Assembly: GCA_964538275.1 (NCBI GenBank)
Contig: CAZIFW010000072.1
Location: forward strand, 1 to 12,704
DNA from: CANIGN01 sp964538275
GTDB taxonomy: Bacteria > Bdellovibrionota > UBA2428
Length of the DNA stretch: 12,704 nucleotides
Direction: 5' to 3'
Position 1 is the first letter of the stretch, and every line of letters begins with the position of its first letter. Below, piece by piece: positions 6,538 through 12,704 of the stretch. The translations under genes and the position numbers were made by a program. The notes beneath the pieces are model-generated. The model was not told where the DNA came from, did not search any database, and saw only the letters and a list, made by a program, of their open reading frames with translations.

Positions 6538-7764
6538 CTAGTTAGAGGACGTTATTTTTTTCACACGTGGTGAAAGTAATTGAAAATGCATTGCTCGAAT
6601 AAGCGGTATCTCTTGACCGCTAAATTCTCTACGTTTTCCTTTGAAACAAAATTTAGTAATAAAAGATTGTTCCCAGCCAGCAATTTCGTTTCCGTCGCGA
6701 TCCACTTTGCCCATAATAGGAGTGCTAACTACGTTCCCCAAGTTTGTTGAGTTTGCGTAATAACCAAAGTTTGAAACAGCGGCGCTTTTGCTGCCTGTTA
6801 GTCTTCCGTTGCTCACGACCTGATTGGGAAACTGACGATGTCCTATGGTTAAAGCATTGGTGTTGCTGTTTTTGTAGAGTACAGGAACAAGAAGTGAATG
6901 CCAGACACTCACTTTATCAGCCATAAGATTACATAAGAAGCCACGACCCGTACTGTCCACACAGCTGGTAGCTTCGTAAACGTGGTTTTGTGCGTTGCCC
7001 TCTCCGAAGATTTGCTTGCGACCGCGTTCAAAAGAAGACAATCCAGAAAGTAGAAAACGATTGGTACCTTGGTTGGATACATCAAAACCTACAGCACCTT
7101 GGGCTTCAATATTGCATTCGCCTGAACCATAGTTATATCTCGTAACATTAGAGAGCACAGGTAAACCTGTGGTTGGATGAAAAGAAATATTTGCTTTTTC
7201 AACGTAAGCGTTTTCAAAGATTGCTTGTGAAAAATAACCGCCGCCAGATTGGGGTGCGTTTTTAAAATTAAATTGAATCGCATTTACAAAAACCGAGTGC
7301 AGACCGGAGTTTGAATTTTGAATGGATTTAATATGAGTCACAACATTACTCGCGGCTTTTACACACTTGGGATAATTTCTTTTTCCAGTGTCTTTGTTGA
7401 CCCATTCTTCGTTTGAAAAGCAAAAGTTTTTACCTTCTGTTTGGTCCGTTAAGCTGATAGGCATAACCGGCATTGAAGTGTCAGATGGTTCGGTGGAAGA
7501 ACCTAAGTCGCGAGATGTTTTTTTAAGGGCTATGTCTGCAAAGGAGGGAACGTTGTAAAAGAGTGCGTTTTCTTCGCTCGGCCATGCAGGGTAATTGTAG
7601 CGCATGGATACCGCAGAGATTGGGCCTCCACTGCTACTCGACGAGCTGGACCCCGTGCCGTCATCGATCGAGTTTGTGCGCGTAGAAGAGGATTTTTGCA
7701 ATCCTCCGCCTTGCTGGCTACACGAGATTATAAAAGAAATAAGCAATAGGAGGCAAAACCTCAT
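6538..7764 (-). CDS. Lipoprotein, first of a tandem paralogous pair
   Basis: Predicted lipoprotein of unknown function. It begins 'MRFCLLLLISFIISC', with lipobox I-I-S-C and C15 as the lipid site. A Ser/Gly linker (38-47, seven serines in a row) precedes a soluble domain. Conserved with the downstream paralogue: 'CFSNEE' (115-120), 'AVGFD' (224-228), 'FLLSGLSSFER' (237-247), 'FGYYANST' (333-340), 'TPIMGK' (348-353) and 'FCFKGKRREF'. Cysteines C115, C134, C217 and C373 match those of the paralogue; C268 and C278 are extra and could form a loop disulphide. The ATG at 7764 gives the only sensible signal peptide but has no Shine-Dalgarno sequence. A palindrome covers it (7763-7777). This is the first gene of a minus-strand run that continues into the second lipoprotein and possibly ferritin. 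Confidence 0.85.
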   Translation of the reverse strand: MRFCLLLLISFIISCSQQGGGLQKSSSTRTNSIDDGTGSSSSSSSGGPISAVSMRYNYPAWPSEENALFYNVPSFADIALKKTSRDLGSSTEPSDTSMPVMPISLTDQTEGKNFCFSNEEWVNKDTGKRNYPKCVKAASNVVTHIKSIQNSNSGLHSVFVNAIQFNFKNAPQSGGGYFSQAIFENAYVEKANISFHPTTGLPVLSNVTRYNYGSGECNIEAQGAVGFDVSNQGTNRFLLSGLSSFERGRKQIFGEGNAQNHVYEATSCVDSTGRGFLCNLMADKVSVWHSLLVPVLYKNSNTNALTIGHRQFPNQVVSNGRLTGSKSAAVSNFGYYANSTNLGNVVSTPIMGKVDRDGNEIAGWEQSFITKFCFKGKRREFSGQEIPLIRAMHFQLLSPRVKKITSSN

Positions 7765-7777
7765 ACACTTAGTGTAT
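7763..7777. promoter_or_regulatory. Palindrome overlapping a lipoprotein start codon
   Basis: ATACACT-T-AGTGTAT has perfect 7-bp arms around one base and includes two bases of the ATG at 7762-7764. On DNA it could be an operator downstream of the predicted start site near 7788. On RNA the one-base loop is too tight for all pairs, but a shorter stem could still mask the start codon. It would occupy the place of the missing Shine-Dalgarno sequence. Confidence 0.4.
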
Positions 7778-7794
7778 CGGCACTCTGTGGGAGA

Positions 7795-7823
7795 ATTAAT
7801 GAATTTATTGTAAAGATTAGCAA
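7795..7823 (-). promoter_or_regulatory. Possible housekeeping promoter of the lipoprotein genes
   Basis: On the minus strand, TTGCTA (7823-7818) and ATTAAT (7800-7795) are separated by 17 nt; each matches the sigma-70 consensus at four of six positions. Predicted start near 7788 gives a 5' leader of about 24 nt. Both elements are modest in an AT-rich stretch, so this is tentative. Confidence 0.35.
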
Positions 7824-7849
7824 TTAAAAGCCTTATTTGAGGCTTTTAA
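7824..7849. terminator. Bidirectional terminator-like stem-loop
   Basis: TTAAAAGCCT (7824-7833) pairs perfectly with AGGCTTTTAA (7840-7849) around a 6-nt loop. A-run, GC core, GC core, T-run is the symmetric pattern of bidirectional terminators. However, no gene on the plus strand ends near it and the lipoprotein promoter starts beyond it. It may therefore belong to the folded leader of rimP or to a small RNA instead. Confidence 0.5.
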
Positions 7850-7925
7850 GGGGTTCCTAAGCCTATAAAGCCCCTTTTGAGGCTTGCGAGGAGCCTCTGA
7901 CTCGGTTAAAAGTATCCTTAGTTGG

Positions 7926-7966
7926 AAAGCCCACGCTCCTTAGAAATAAGGGGTTAGTGGGCTTTT
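7926..7966 (+). terminator. Terminator or attenuator hairpin upstream of rimP
   Basis: AAAGCCCAC (7926-7934) pairs perfectly with GTGGGCTTT (7957-7965). Inside, CTCCTTA pairs with TAAGGGG (one G-T) closed by a GAAA loop, and the two stems are separated by a small internal loop. It is followed by TTTTAGTTTTATTT on the plus strand. It lies 34 nt before the rimP ATG, so transcription of the operon must either start after it or read through it. Nothing on the plus strand upstream needs a terminator except a leader transcript. Confidence 0.7.
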
Positions 7967-7999
7967 AGTTTTATTTAAGGATTGGTTTTTAGATATTTG

Positions 8000-8518
8000 A
8001 TGATTTACAAGAGCCCCAAAGAATTAGAATTAATCGAAAAATTGGGCTCTGTCGTATCCTCTTTGAATTACGAACTTCGAGATGTTGATATTCGACAGGG
8101 TAAGCCCTCTCTTGTGCGCATTACTATAGACATTCAAGATCGCAGTCGCGGTGTTACTCTCGATGACTGCTATGAAGTGCATCAAGTTTTAGATCCTTTG
8201 TTTGATGCGTGGGATCCTTTGGAAATGGCTTACACCCTAGAGGTAAGTAGTCCTGGAGAAAAAGCACCCTTAAGGCTCAAAGAACATTTTGAAGAAGCGC
8301 TTGGCAGCGACATTGAATTTCGCACGCGTGAAGCAGTCAAAATGCCAAGCAATCCAACCGCAGCTCCACGCAAAAACTGGAGAGGCAAGCTACTCGAAGT
8401 AGCAGAAGATAAAATCAAGTTAGAAGACAGCATGGGTACCCATGAAGTGGATACGAGTCTCATTGAGGGGGCTCGGTGGTTAAGAGACTGGACTGCAAAG
8501 GACAAAAAAGGAGTATGA
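8000..8518 (+). CDS. rimP: Ribosome maturation factor RimP
   Basis: Assists late assembly of the 30S subunit, probably binding near ribosomal proteins S12/S5 during maturation. Family features: an N-terminal alpha/beta domain with 'RDVDIRQGKPSLVRITID', 'VTLDDCYEVHQVLDPLFD' and the signature 'YTLEVSSPGEKAPL', then an SH3-like C-terminal domain with 'WRGKLLEVAEDKIKLE'. Start chosen at the ATG at 8000 (172 residues), which matches the usual RimP N-terminus. The frame is open to a TTG at 7982 and another TTG at 7997. AAGGA at 7977-7981 is too far from the ATG (18 nt) and directly abuts the TTG at 7982, so the start is not certain. Relative to E. coli RimP the C-terminal domain has a short extra loop ('KMPSNPTAAPR'). 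It is first in the operon, 4 nt before nusA. Confidence 0.93.
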   Translation: MIYKSPKELELIEKLGSVVSSLNYELRDVDIRQGKPSLVRITIDIQDRSRGVTLDDCYEVHQVLDPLFDAWDPLEMAYTLEVSSPGEKAPLRLKEHFEEALGSDIEFRTREAVKMPSNPTAAPRKNWRGKLLEVAEDKIKLEDSMGTHEVDTSLIEGARWLRDWTAKDKKGV

Positions 8519-8522
8519 GTTT

Positions 8523-9941
8523 ATGAATCTGGGCGAACTAGAGAAGGTTCTCGATCAAGTCGGGAAAGATAAGGGAATTGATAAAGCTTTGCTTATCAGT
8601 GCGGTAGAAGAAGCGTTGCTTACAGTTGCGCGCCGACAATACGGAGCTAAAAAAGAAATTGAAGCTAAATACAACCCAGATTTGGGTGAAGTAGAGCTTT
8701 ATGAGTTTAAAACTGTTGTAGAAAGCATTGCGGATAAGGATAAAGAAATTTCTTTTAACGAAGCAAAAGCTTTTGACCCCGATGTAGTCCTTGGAGACAG
8801 CATCGGTATCAAAATGGATGCAGGTTATTTGTCTCGTATTGCAGCACAAACTGCCAAACAAGTTCTTCTTCAAAAAGTAAGAGACGCAGAACGCGAACTT
8901 ATTTTTAACGAATTCCAACACCGTAAGGGTGAAGTGATCACAGGGCTTATTCGTCGTGTAGACAAAGGCGCGGTGATTGTGGATTTGGGTCGTACGGAAG
9001 GTTACATGCCTCTTAAAGAGCAAATTCCTGAAGAACCGTACAACTCCGGTGAGCGTATTCAAGCTTATTTGATGGATGTGCAATTAACTCCCAAAGGACC
9101 TCGTATTATTCTTTCTCGCGCATGTCCGGAATATTTGATTTCTCTTTTCGAGAACGAAGTTCCTGAGATCCGCGAAGGTCTTGTAGAAATTGTAGGCGCA
9201 TCACGTGAGCCAGGCGTAAGAGCTAAGGTAGCCGTGAAGTCTAAAGATCCTCAGGTAGATCCTGTAGGCGCTTGTGTAGGTGTGCGCGGTAGCCGTGTAC
9301 AAAACATCATTCAAGAGCTTAAAGGCGAGCGTATCGATATCGTTCCTTGGGACGAAGAAATCACACGTTTTGTGTGTAATGCGCTTTCTCCTGCTGAAAT
9401 TCAAAAAGTTGTTATCGATGATCAAGTGAAGGCTATTCAAGTTGTTGTGGCAGACGAAAATCTGAGCATTGCAATTGGAAAACGTGGTCAGAACGTGCGC
9501 TTGGCAAGTCAGCTTACAAAATGGAAACTCGACATTGTTTCTGAAAGTGAAATGAGCAAACGCCTTGCGGAAGCTAAATATCAATTGAGTCTAGTTCCTG
9601 GAATCACAGAAACTATGGCCATGGCCCTTTATCAAAACGGAATTGAAAAAGTTTCAGATGTGGCACATACAAGCCCCGAAGATCTTGCAACGGTTCCTGG
9701 TTTTGATCTTTCAAAAGCAACGGAAGCGATTAAAAACGCTAAAGAAGTTATTGCAAGCGGCAAGGCCAATGCGCCTATGCCTGAAGAGATGCTCGATTAT
9801 GCAACTCGTAAGAAATTAAACAAAGGTGCTAAAGGCGATGATGCCAAAACTGAAGGTGGAGATGGCGTAAGTGCGATCGAAGCTAAATTGCGTGCTGAGC
9901 TTGCAGCCGCTGCAGAAAAAAACAAAGGCGATAACAACTAA
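8523..9941 (+). CDS. nusA: Transcription termination/antitermination factor NusA
   Basis: Binds RNA polymerase and nascent RNA, controlling pausing, intrinsic termination and antitermination. Domains in order over 472 residues: N-terminal polymerase-binding domain (about 1-130), S1 (about 134-200, 'GEVITGLIRRVDKGAVIVDLG'-type start), KH1 (about 228-296, with 'GVRGSRVQNI' 253-262) and KH2 (about 300-346, 'AIGKRGQNVRLA' 317-328). One helix-hairpin-helix acidic-repeat-like domain follows (about 355-412), then a low-complexity Ala/Lys/Gly tail (425-472). E. coli NusA has two acidic repeats, so this one is shorter at that end but ends in its own tail. The Shine-Dalgarno AAAGGAG at 8507-8513 lies within the end of rimP, 9 nt before the ATG. 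The ylxR and L7Ae-like genes found between nusA and infB in some bacteria are absent here. Confidence 0.98.
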   Translation: MNLGELEKVLDQVGKDKGIDKALLISAVEEALLTVARRQYGAKKEIEAKYNPDLGEVELYEFKTVVESIADKDKEISFNEAKAFDPDVVLGDSIGIKMDAGYLSRIAAQTAKQVLLQKVRDAERELIFNEFQHRKGEVITGLIRRVDKGAVIVDLGRTEGYMPLKEQIPEEPYNSGERIQAYLMDVQLTPKGPRIILSRACPEYLISLFENEVPEIREGLVEIVGASREPGVRAKVAVKSKDPQVDPVGACVGVRGSRVQNIIQELKGERIDIVPWDEEITRFVCNALSPAEIQKVVIDDQVKAIQVVVADENLSIAIGKRGQNVRLASQLTKWKLDIVSESEMSKRLAEAKYQLSLVPGITETMAMALYQNGIEKVSDVAHTSPEDLATVPGFDLSKATEAIKNAKEVIASGKANAPMPEEMLDYATRKKLNKGAKGDDAKTEGGDGVSAIEAKLRAELAAAAEKNKGDNN

Positions 9942-9958
9942 GGTTGTTAAGGAGACGT

Positions 9959-12704
9959 ATGAAGGTATTTGAACTCGCGAAGGAGCTCGATACAAAAGCC
10001 CTCGATCTTATTGAAAAGGTTAAACCCCTTAACTTGACTCTGAAAAATCACATGGCTGAACTTTCAGACGACCAAGTCGTTAAGATTCGAGAGTTTTTTG
10101 CACAACAAAACGCCCCTGCAAGTGCTCCAGCTAAAACAGGAGTCGTACGCAAAAAGAAAGCGGCTGCTACTACAAAAACAGCTGTTAAAGCTGCAGTCGT
10201 TATCAAACGTAAAAAAGATTCTGATGAAGCTAAAGAAGAAGAAACTCAAGCGGCTGATGAATCTCTAGCAGAAGTTTCTGCGACACCTTCAGAAGAAGTG
10301 ACCCCACAAGTGGAAGCTACTTCGGAAGTTGAAGCTGAAGAACAAGTGGCTGCTCCTCATGTGGAAGAAGCGAGTGAAGAAGTTCCTGCTGAATCAGTAG
10401 CTCCTCCAGTGGCGGCTGCACCGGAAGCTCCTAAAGTGGAAGCTCCTAAGGCACCTGTTGCTCCAGTGGCTCCTGCGGCACCTAAGCCCAGACGCTTTAG
10501 TTTTATTAAAGTCGCTGAAAGCACGAGTGAAGAACTTTCTATTCGTCGCCCAGTTATTATTGAAGATGCAGTTTCTGAAGAAGTTAAAAAAGAATACGAA
10601 GACGTTAAAGCTCGTCGTAAAGAAGATGATGACCACGTTTCCGTTGAAAGAAGTGCTGCAGATATTTTGCGCGAACTTGAAAAAGACGAAGCGCAAGGAC
10701 GTCGTAAAGGTAGTTTTTCTGTTAAAGATACAAATGTAAACACAGACTTTCGTTCTACGGATTATTTAAGACGTGAACGTGTTTACATGAATAGAAACAA
10801 GAAAAGGCTTACTTTTGGTAGACCTACTTCGAATAAAGTTTCTACAGTTGCACCTAGTGCACGTAAACGCTTTGTTGAATTTGACGGTGAAATGTCTGTT
10901 GAAGAATTAGCACAAGCATTGTCTGTAAAAGTAAGACAAGTGGCTATGAAGTTAGATGCTTTGGGAGTTGAAAGACCTGATGAAGCAGAAACTTTTGCTG
11001 AATGGATTTTGGATTTAGAAACTGTAGAATTGCTCGCTGCTGAGTTTGATTACGGAGTAAAAGATCGTAGTTTCTCAGAAGAGGGTGCTGTGGAAGTTAA
11101 GGATGGCTACGAGCAACTTGCGCGTCCTCCTGTTGTGACCATCATGGGTCACGTCGATCATGGTAAAACTTCACTCCTAGATTTTATTCGTAAAGCACGT
11201 GTAGTTGATCGTGAAGCAGGCGGTATTACTCAGCACATTGGTGCTTATACTGTTCAAGTAGCCGATGCGATTCGAAATATTAACAGTGCACTTGAAGCAA
11301 ATGCTCAAGCAACTGCAAGTGGCGAAAAGCCTGCTAAAGCAGGAAAATCTAAAGCGGCTAAAGCCCCTAAAGCTTCAAAATCTGAAACTAGCAGTGAAAA
11401 ACATCAAGCCATTATTCCTCAAATTACTTTCTTAGATACTCCTGGCCACGCGGCCTTTAGTTCTATGAGAGCTCGCGGTGCTCAAGTAACAGACATTGTG
11501 GTTCTTGTGGTTGCAGCTACTGAGGGATTAATGCCTCAAACAAAAGAAGCAATTGTACACGCTAAAGAAGCGGGCGTTCCTTTGATTGTTGCCGTTAACA
11601 AAATGGATTTGCCAGATGCAAATCCGGATGAAGTTTTAAGACAACTTTCTGAGTTACAAATTTTAACAGAAGAATGGGGTGGAGATGTGCTCTCTGCTCG
11701 TATCAGTGCAAAAACCGGATTGGGCGTTGCAGATCTATTAGAGAAAATTCAGCTTCAAGCTGAAATTCTTGAGTTAACAGCTCGTAAAGAAGGTCCCGCA
11801 ACTGGGGTGATTATTGAAGCACACCTTGATAAAGGTCGTGGATCAGTAGCAACAACTCTTGTTAAAGAAGGAACTCTAAAAGTTGGCGATTACGTTGTAG
11901 TGGGTGTTCAATCTTCTAAGGTGAGAGCATTGATTGATGATCAAGGCAAAAACGTTAGAGAAGCAAGTCCTTCGTCTCCTGTTTTGATTTTGGGACTTAC
12001 TGAAGTTCCCGAAGCGGGCGATCCTTTGAACGTCGTTGAAGATGAGAAAAAAGCTAAAGAATTAGTAGAGTATCGCAAGAAAGAACGCTTAGAGGCTTCC
12101 AGTGGTCGTAAAATGAGCATGGAAGAAATGATGCGTTTGATGAGCCAAGGTGAGTTGAAAGAACTCCCTATCATCCTCAAGGGTGATGTGAAGGGTTCGG
12201 TTGAAGCCATCAGTGGTGCGATTGCAAAACTTCCTACAAACAAAGTTAAAGTGAAAGTTCTCTCAACAGCGGTTGGAGCAATTAGCGAAAACGATGTGGT
12301 TTTAGCGTCGGCTTCTAAAGCAATAGTGGTTGGTTTCAATGTGCGTCCGGATGCAAAAACTGCAGCAAGTGCAGAGCGATTGGGTGTTGAGATTAAAACC
12401 TACAACATTATTTATCAGCTCTTAGACGATATCGTGAAAGTAATGGAAGGTATGCTCGCTCCTACGATCAAAGAAGAAATTCTGGGTCAGGCAGAAGTGC
12501 GCAACGTCTTTAATCTTTCTAAGTCGGGTGTGGTGGCAGGATCTTTTGTAACGAGTGGTAAAATTGTTCGTAACGCAAAAGTTCGTGTATTGCGTGCGGG
12601 TCGTGTGATTCACACCGGTGATATCAGCGGCTTGAGACGTTTCAAAGATGACGCAAAAGAAGTTGCACAAGGTTACGAGTGCGGTATCAGCGTAGCTAAC
12701 TTTA
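9959..12704 (+). CDS. infB: Translation initiation factor IF-2 (3' end missing)
   Basis: GTPase that brings fMet-tRNA to the 30S subunit and promotes subunit joining. The ATG at 9959 has AAGGAG 4 nt before it and is 17 nt after nusA. The frame stays open to the window edge (915 codons); comparison with E. coli IF2 suggests about 20-25 C-terminal residues are missing. Order: N-terminal IF2_N helix bundle (1-48, 'VFELAKELDTKALDLIEKV'), a long Ala/Pro/Glu/Lys linker with repeated VEAPK-like units (to about 180), charged helical region, second IF2_N-like domain (about 302-355), and the G domain with GHVDHGKT 397-404, GITQH 422-426, DTPGH 493-497, NKMD 547-550 and SAK 583-585. Domains II, III and IV follow ('GDVKGSVEAI', 'VFNLSKSGVVAGSFV', 'SGLRRFKDD'). 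About 50 unusual extra residues lie between G2 and G3. Confidence 0.98.
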   Translation, partial: MKVFELAKELDTKALDLIEKVKPLNLTLKNHMAELSDDQVVKIREFFAQQNAPASAPAKTGVVRKKKAAATTKTAVKAAVVIKRKKDSDEAKEEETQAADESLAEVSATPSEEVTPQVEATSEVEAEEQVAAPHVEEASEEVPAESVAPPVAAAPEAPKVEAPKAPVAPVAPAAPKPRRFSFIKVAESTSEELSIRRPVIIEDAVSEEVKKEYEDVKARRKEDDDHVSVERSAADILRELEKDEAQGRRKGSFSVKDTNVNTDFRSTDYLRRERVYMNRNKKRLTFGRPTSNKVSTVAPSARKRFVEFDGEMSVEELAQALSVKVRQVAMKLDALGVERPDEAETFAEWILDLETVELLAAEFDYGVKDRSFSEEGAVEVKDGYEQLARPPVVTIMGHVDHGKTSLLDFIRKARVVDREAGGITQHIGAYTVQVADAIRNINSALEANAQATASGEKPAKAGKSKAAKAPKASKSETSSEKHQAIIPQITFLDTPGHAAFSSMRARGAQVTDIVVLVVAATEGLMPQTKEAIVHAKEAGVPLIVAVNKMDLPDANPDEVLRQLSELQILTEEWGGDVLSARISAKTGLGVADLLEKIQLQAEILELTARKEGPATGVIIEAHLDKGRGSVATTLVKEGTLKVGDYVVVGVQSSKVRALIDDQGKNVREASPSSPVLILGLTEVPEAGDPLNVVEDEKKAKELVEYRKKERLEASSGRKMSMEEMMRLMSQGELKELPIILKGDVKGSVEAISGAIAKLPTNKVKVKVLSTAVGAISENDVVLASASKAIVVGFNVRPDAKTAASAERLGVEIKTYNIIYQLLDDIVKVMEGMLAPTIKEEILGQAEVRNVFNLSKSGVVAGSFVTSGKIVRNAKVRVLRAGRVIHTGDISGLRRFKDDAKEVAQGYECGISVANF
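11261..11422 (+). other. Lys/Ala-rich insertion within the IF2 GTPase domain
   Basis: Codons 435-488 of infB, between 'QHIGAYTVQV' and 'ITFLDTPGH', encode a helix-like start ('ADAIRNINSALEANAQ') and then a low-complexity run of K, A, S, G and P. In E. coli IF2 only about five residues occupy this place. Motif spacing shows the excess: G2-to-G3 distance is 71 residues here against 21 in E. coli, whereas G1-G2 (25), G3-G4 (54) and G4-G5 (36) are unchanged. The reading frame is kept and all GTPase motifs are intact, so this is an insertion in a working protein and not a frameshift. Confidence 0.85.

Larger units (their letters stand above)
7824..7966 (+). ncRNA. Structured leader of rimP-nusA-infB or small RNA
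   Basis: This 143-nt gene-free stretch holds three stem-loops: 7824-7849, GAGGCT/AGCCTC at 7879-7884 with 7892-7897, and the terminator-like hairpin at 7926-7965. It also has repeated segments that allow exclusive pairings. TAAGGGGTT occurs at 7847-7855 and again exactly 100 nt later at 7947-7955. TCCTTAG occurs at 7915-7921 and 7937-7943. AAGCCT at 7859-7864 can pair with AGGCTT at 7880-7885, opening the middle hairpin. AAGGGG at 7848-7853 can pair with CCCCTT at 7871-7876. Transcriptional attenuation in front of rimP-nusA-infB is known in enterobacteria, with NusA autoregulation. No convincing promoter was found, so an independent small RNA remains possible. Confidence 0.45.

Noticed and set aside
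7624..7652. Poly-serine tract in the first lipoprotein as a phase-variation site
   Set aside because: The seven serine codons are mixed (tcc, agc, tcg, agt), so there is no simple repeat for slippage; it is an ordinary flexible linker.
7800..7980. A tRNA gene such as the metY that precedes rimP-nusA in E. coli
   Set aside because: No cloverleaf with a GGTTCGAATCC-like T arm or 7-bp acceptor stem could be found; the stems present fit a leader or terminator.
10357..10743. Serine-rich open frame on the minus strand inside infB
   Set aside because: It mirrors the Ala/Glu/Lys linker of IF2 in the opposite strand; no plausible start signals and no homology recognised.

Overview
This window reads as a chromosomal segment of a Gram-negative bacterium with moderate-to-low GC. 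It encodes an outer-membrane beta-barrel, two lipobox lipoproteins, MreB, a sigma-54-type promoter and the rimP-nusA-infB translation/transcription cluster. An FHA-domain membrane protein, many envelope proteins of no recognised family and direct nusA-infB adjacency would suit a deltaproteobacterial or Bdellovibrionota-like organism. That placement is an inference; no 16S or diagnostic marker is present. There are no mobile elements, CRISPR arrays, rRNAs or tRNAs. Nine genes are called, of which mreB (left edge) and infB (right edge) are cut by the window.

Layout. (1) 1-896: the 3' part of mreB (+). It runs convergently into 912-2399 (-), a single-pass membrane protein with an N-terminal FHA domain. 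(2) 2400-2677: a regulatory intergenic region with a strong -24/-12 (sigma-54) promoter, a second weaker copy upstream, a 7-bp-arm palindrome that could be an activator site, and a very good Shine-Dalgarno sequence. It drives 2678-3841 (+), a secreted protein with a coiled coil, a proline-rich linker and a C-terminal barrel, ended by a perfect 16-bp-stem terminator. (3) 3983-7764 (-): four co-oriented genes. In transcription order these are two paralogous lipoproteins 8 nt apart, a non-haem ferritin with a complete ferroxidase centre, and a small secreted protein of unknown function. (4) 7765-7999: a gene-free stretch rich in stem-loops. It holds the probable lipoprotein promoter on the minus strand. 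On the plus strand it holds a folded leader ending in a terminator-like hairpin just before rimP. (5) 8000-12704 (+): rimP, nusA and infB, tightly spaced (4 nt and 17 nt), a conserved bacterial operon order.

Most of the left half concerns the cell envelope (shape, outer membrane, lipoproteins) and the right half is core gene expression. The points most worth checking are: the sigma-54 control region of the barrel gene; a family of E-x-T-x-[IV]-E motifs following the FHA domain; the structured leader of rimP-nusA-infB; a lysine/alanine-rich insertion of about 50 residues inside the GTPase domain of IF2, between G2 and G3; and the tandem lipoprotein pair with a palindrome over its start codon. 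None is proven by sequence alone.
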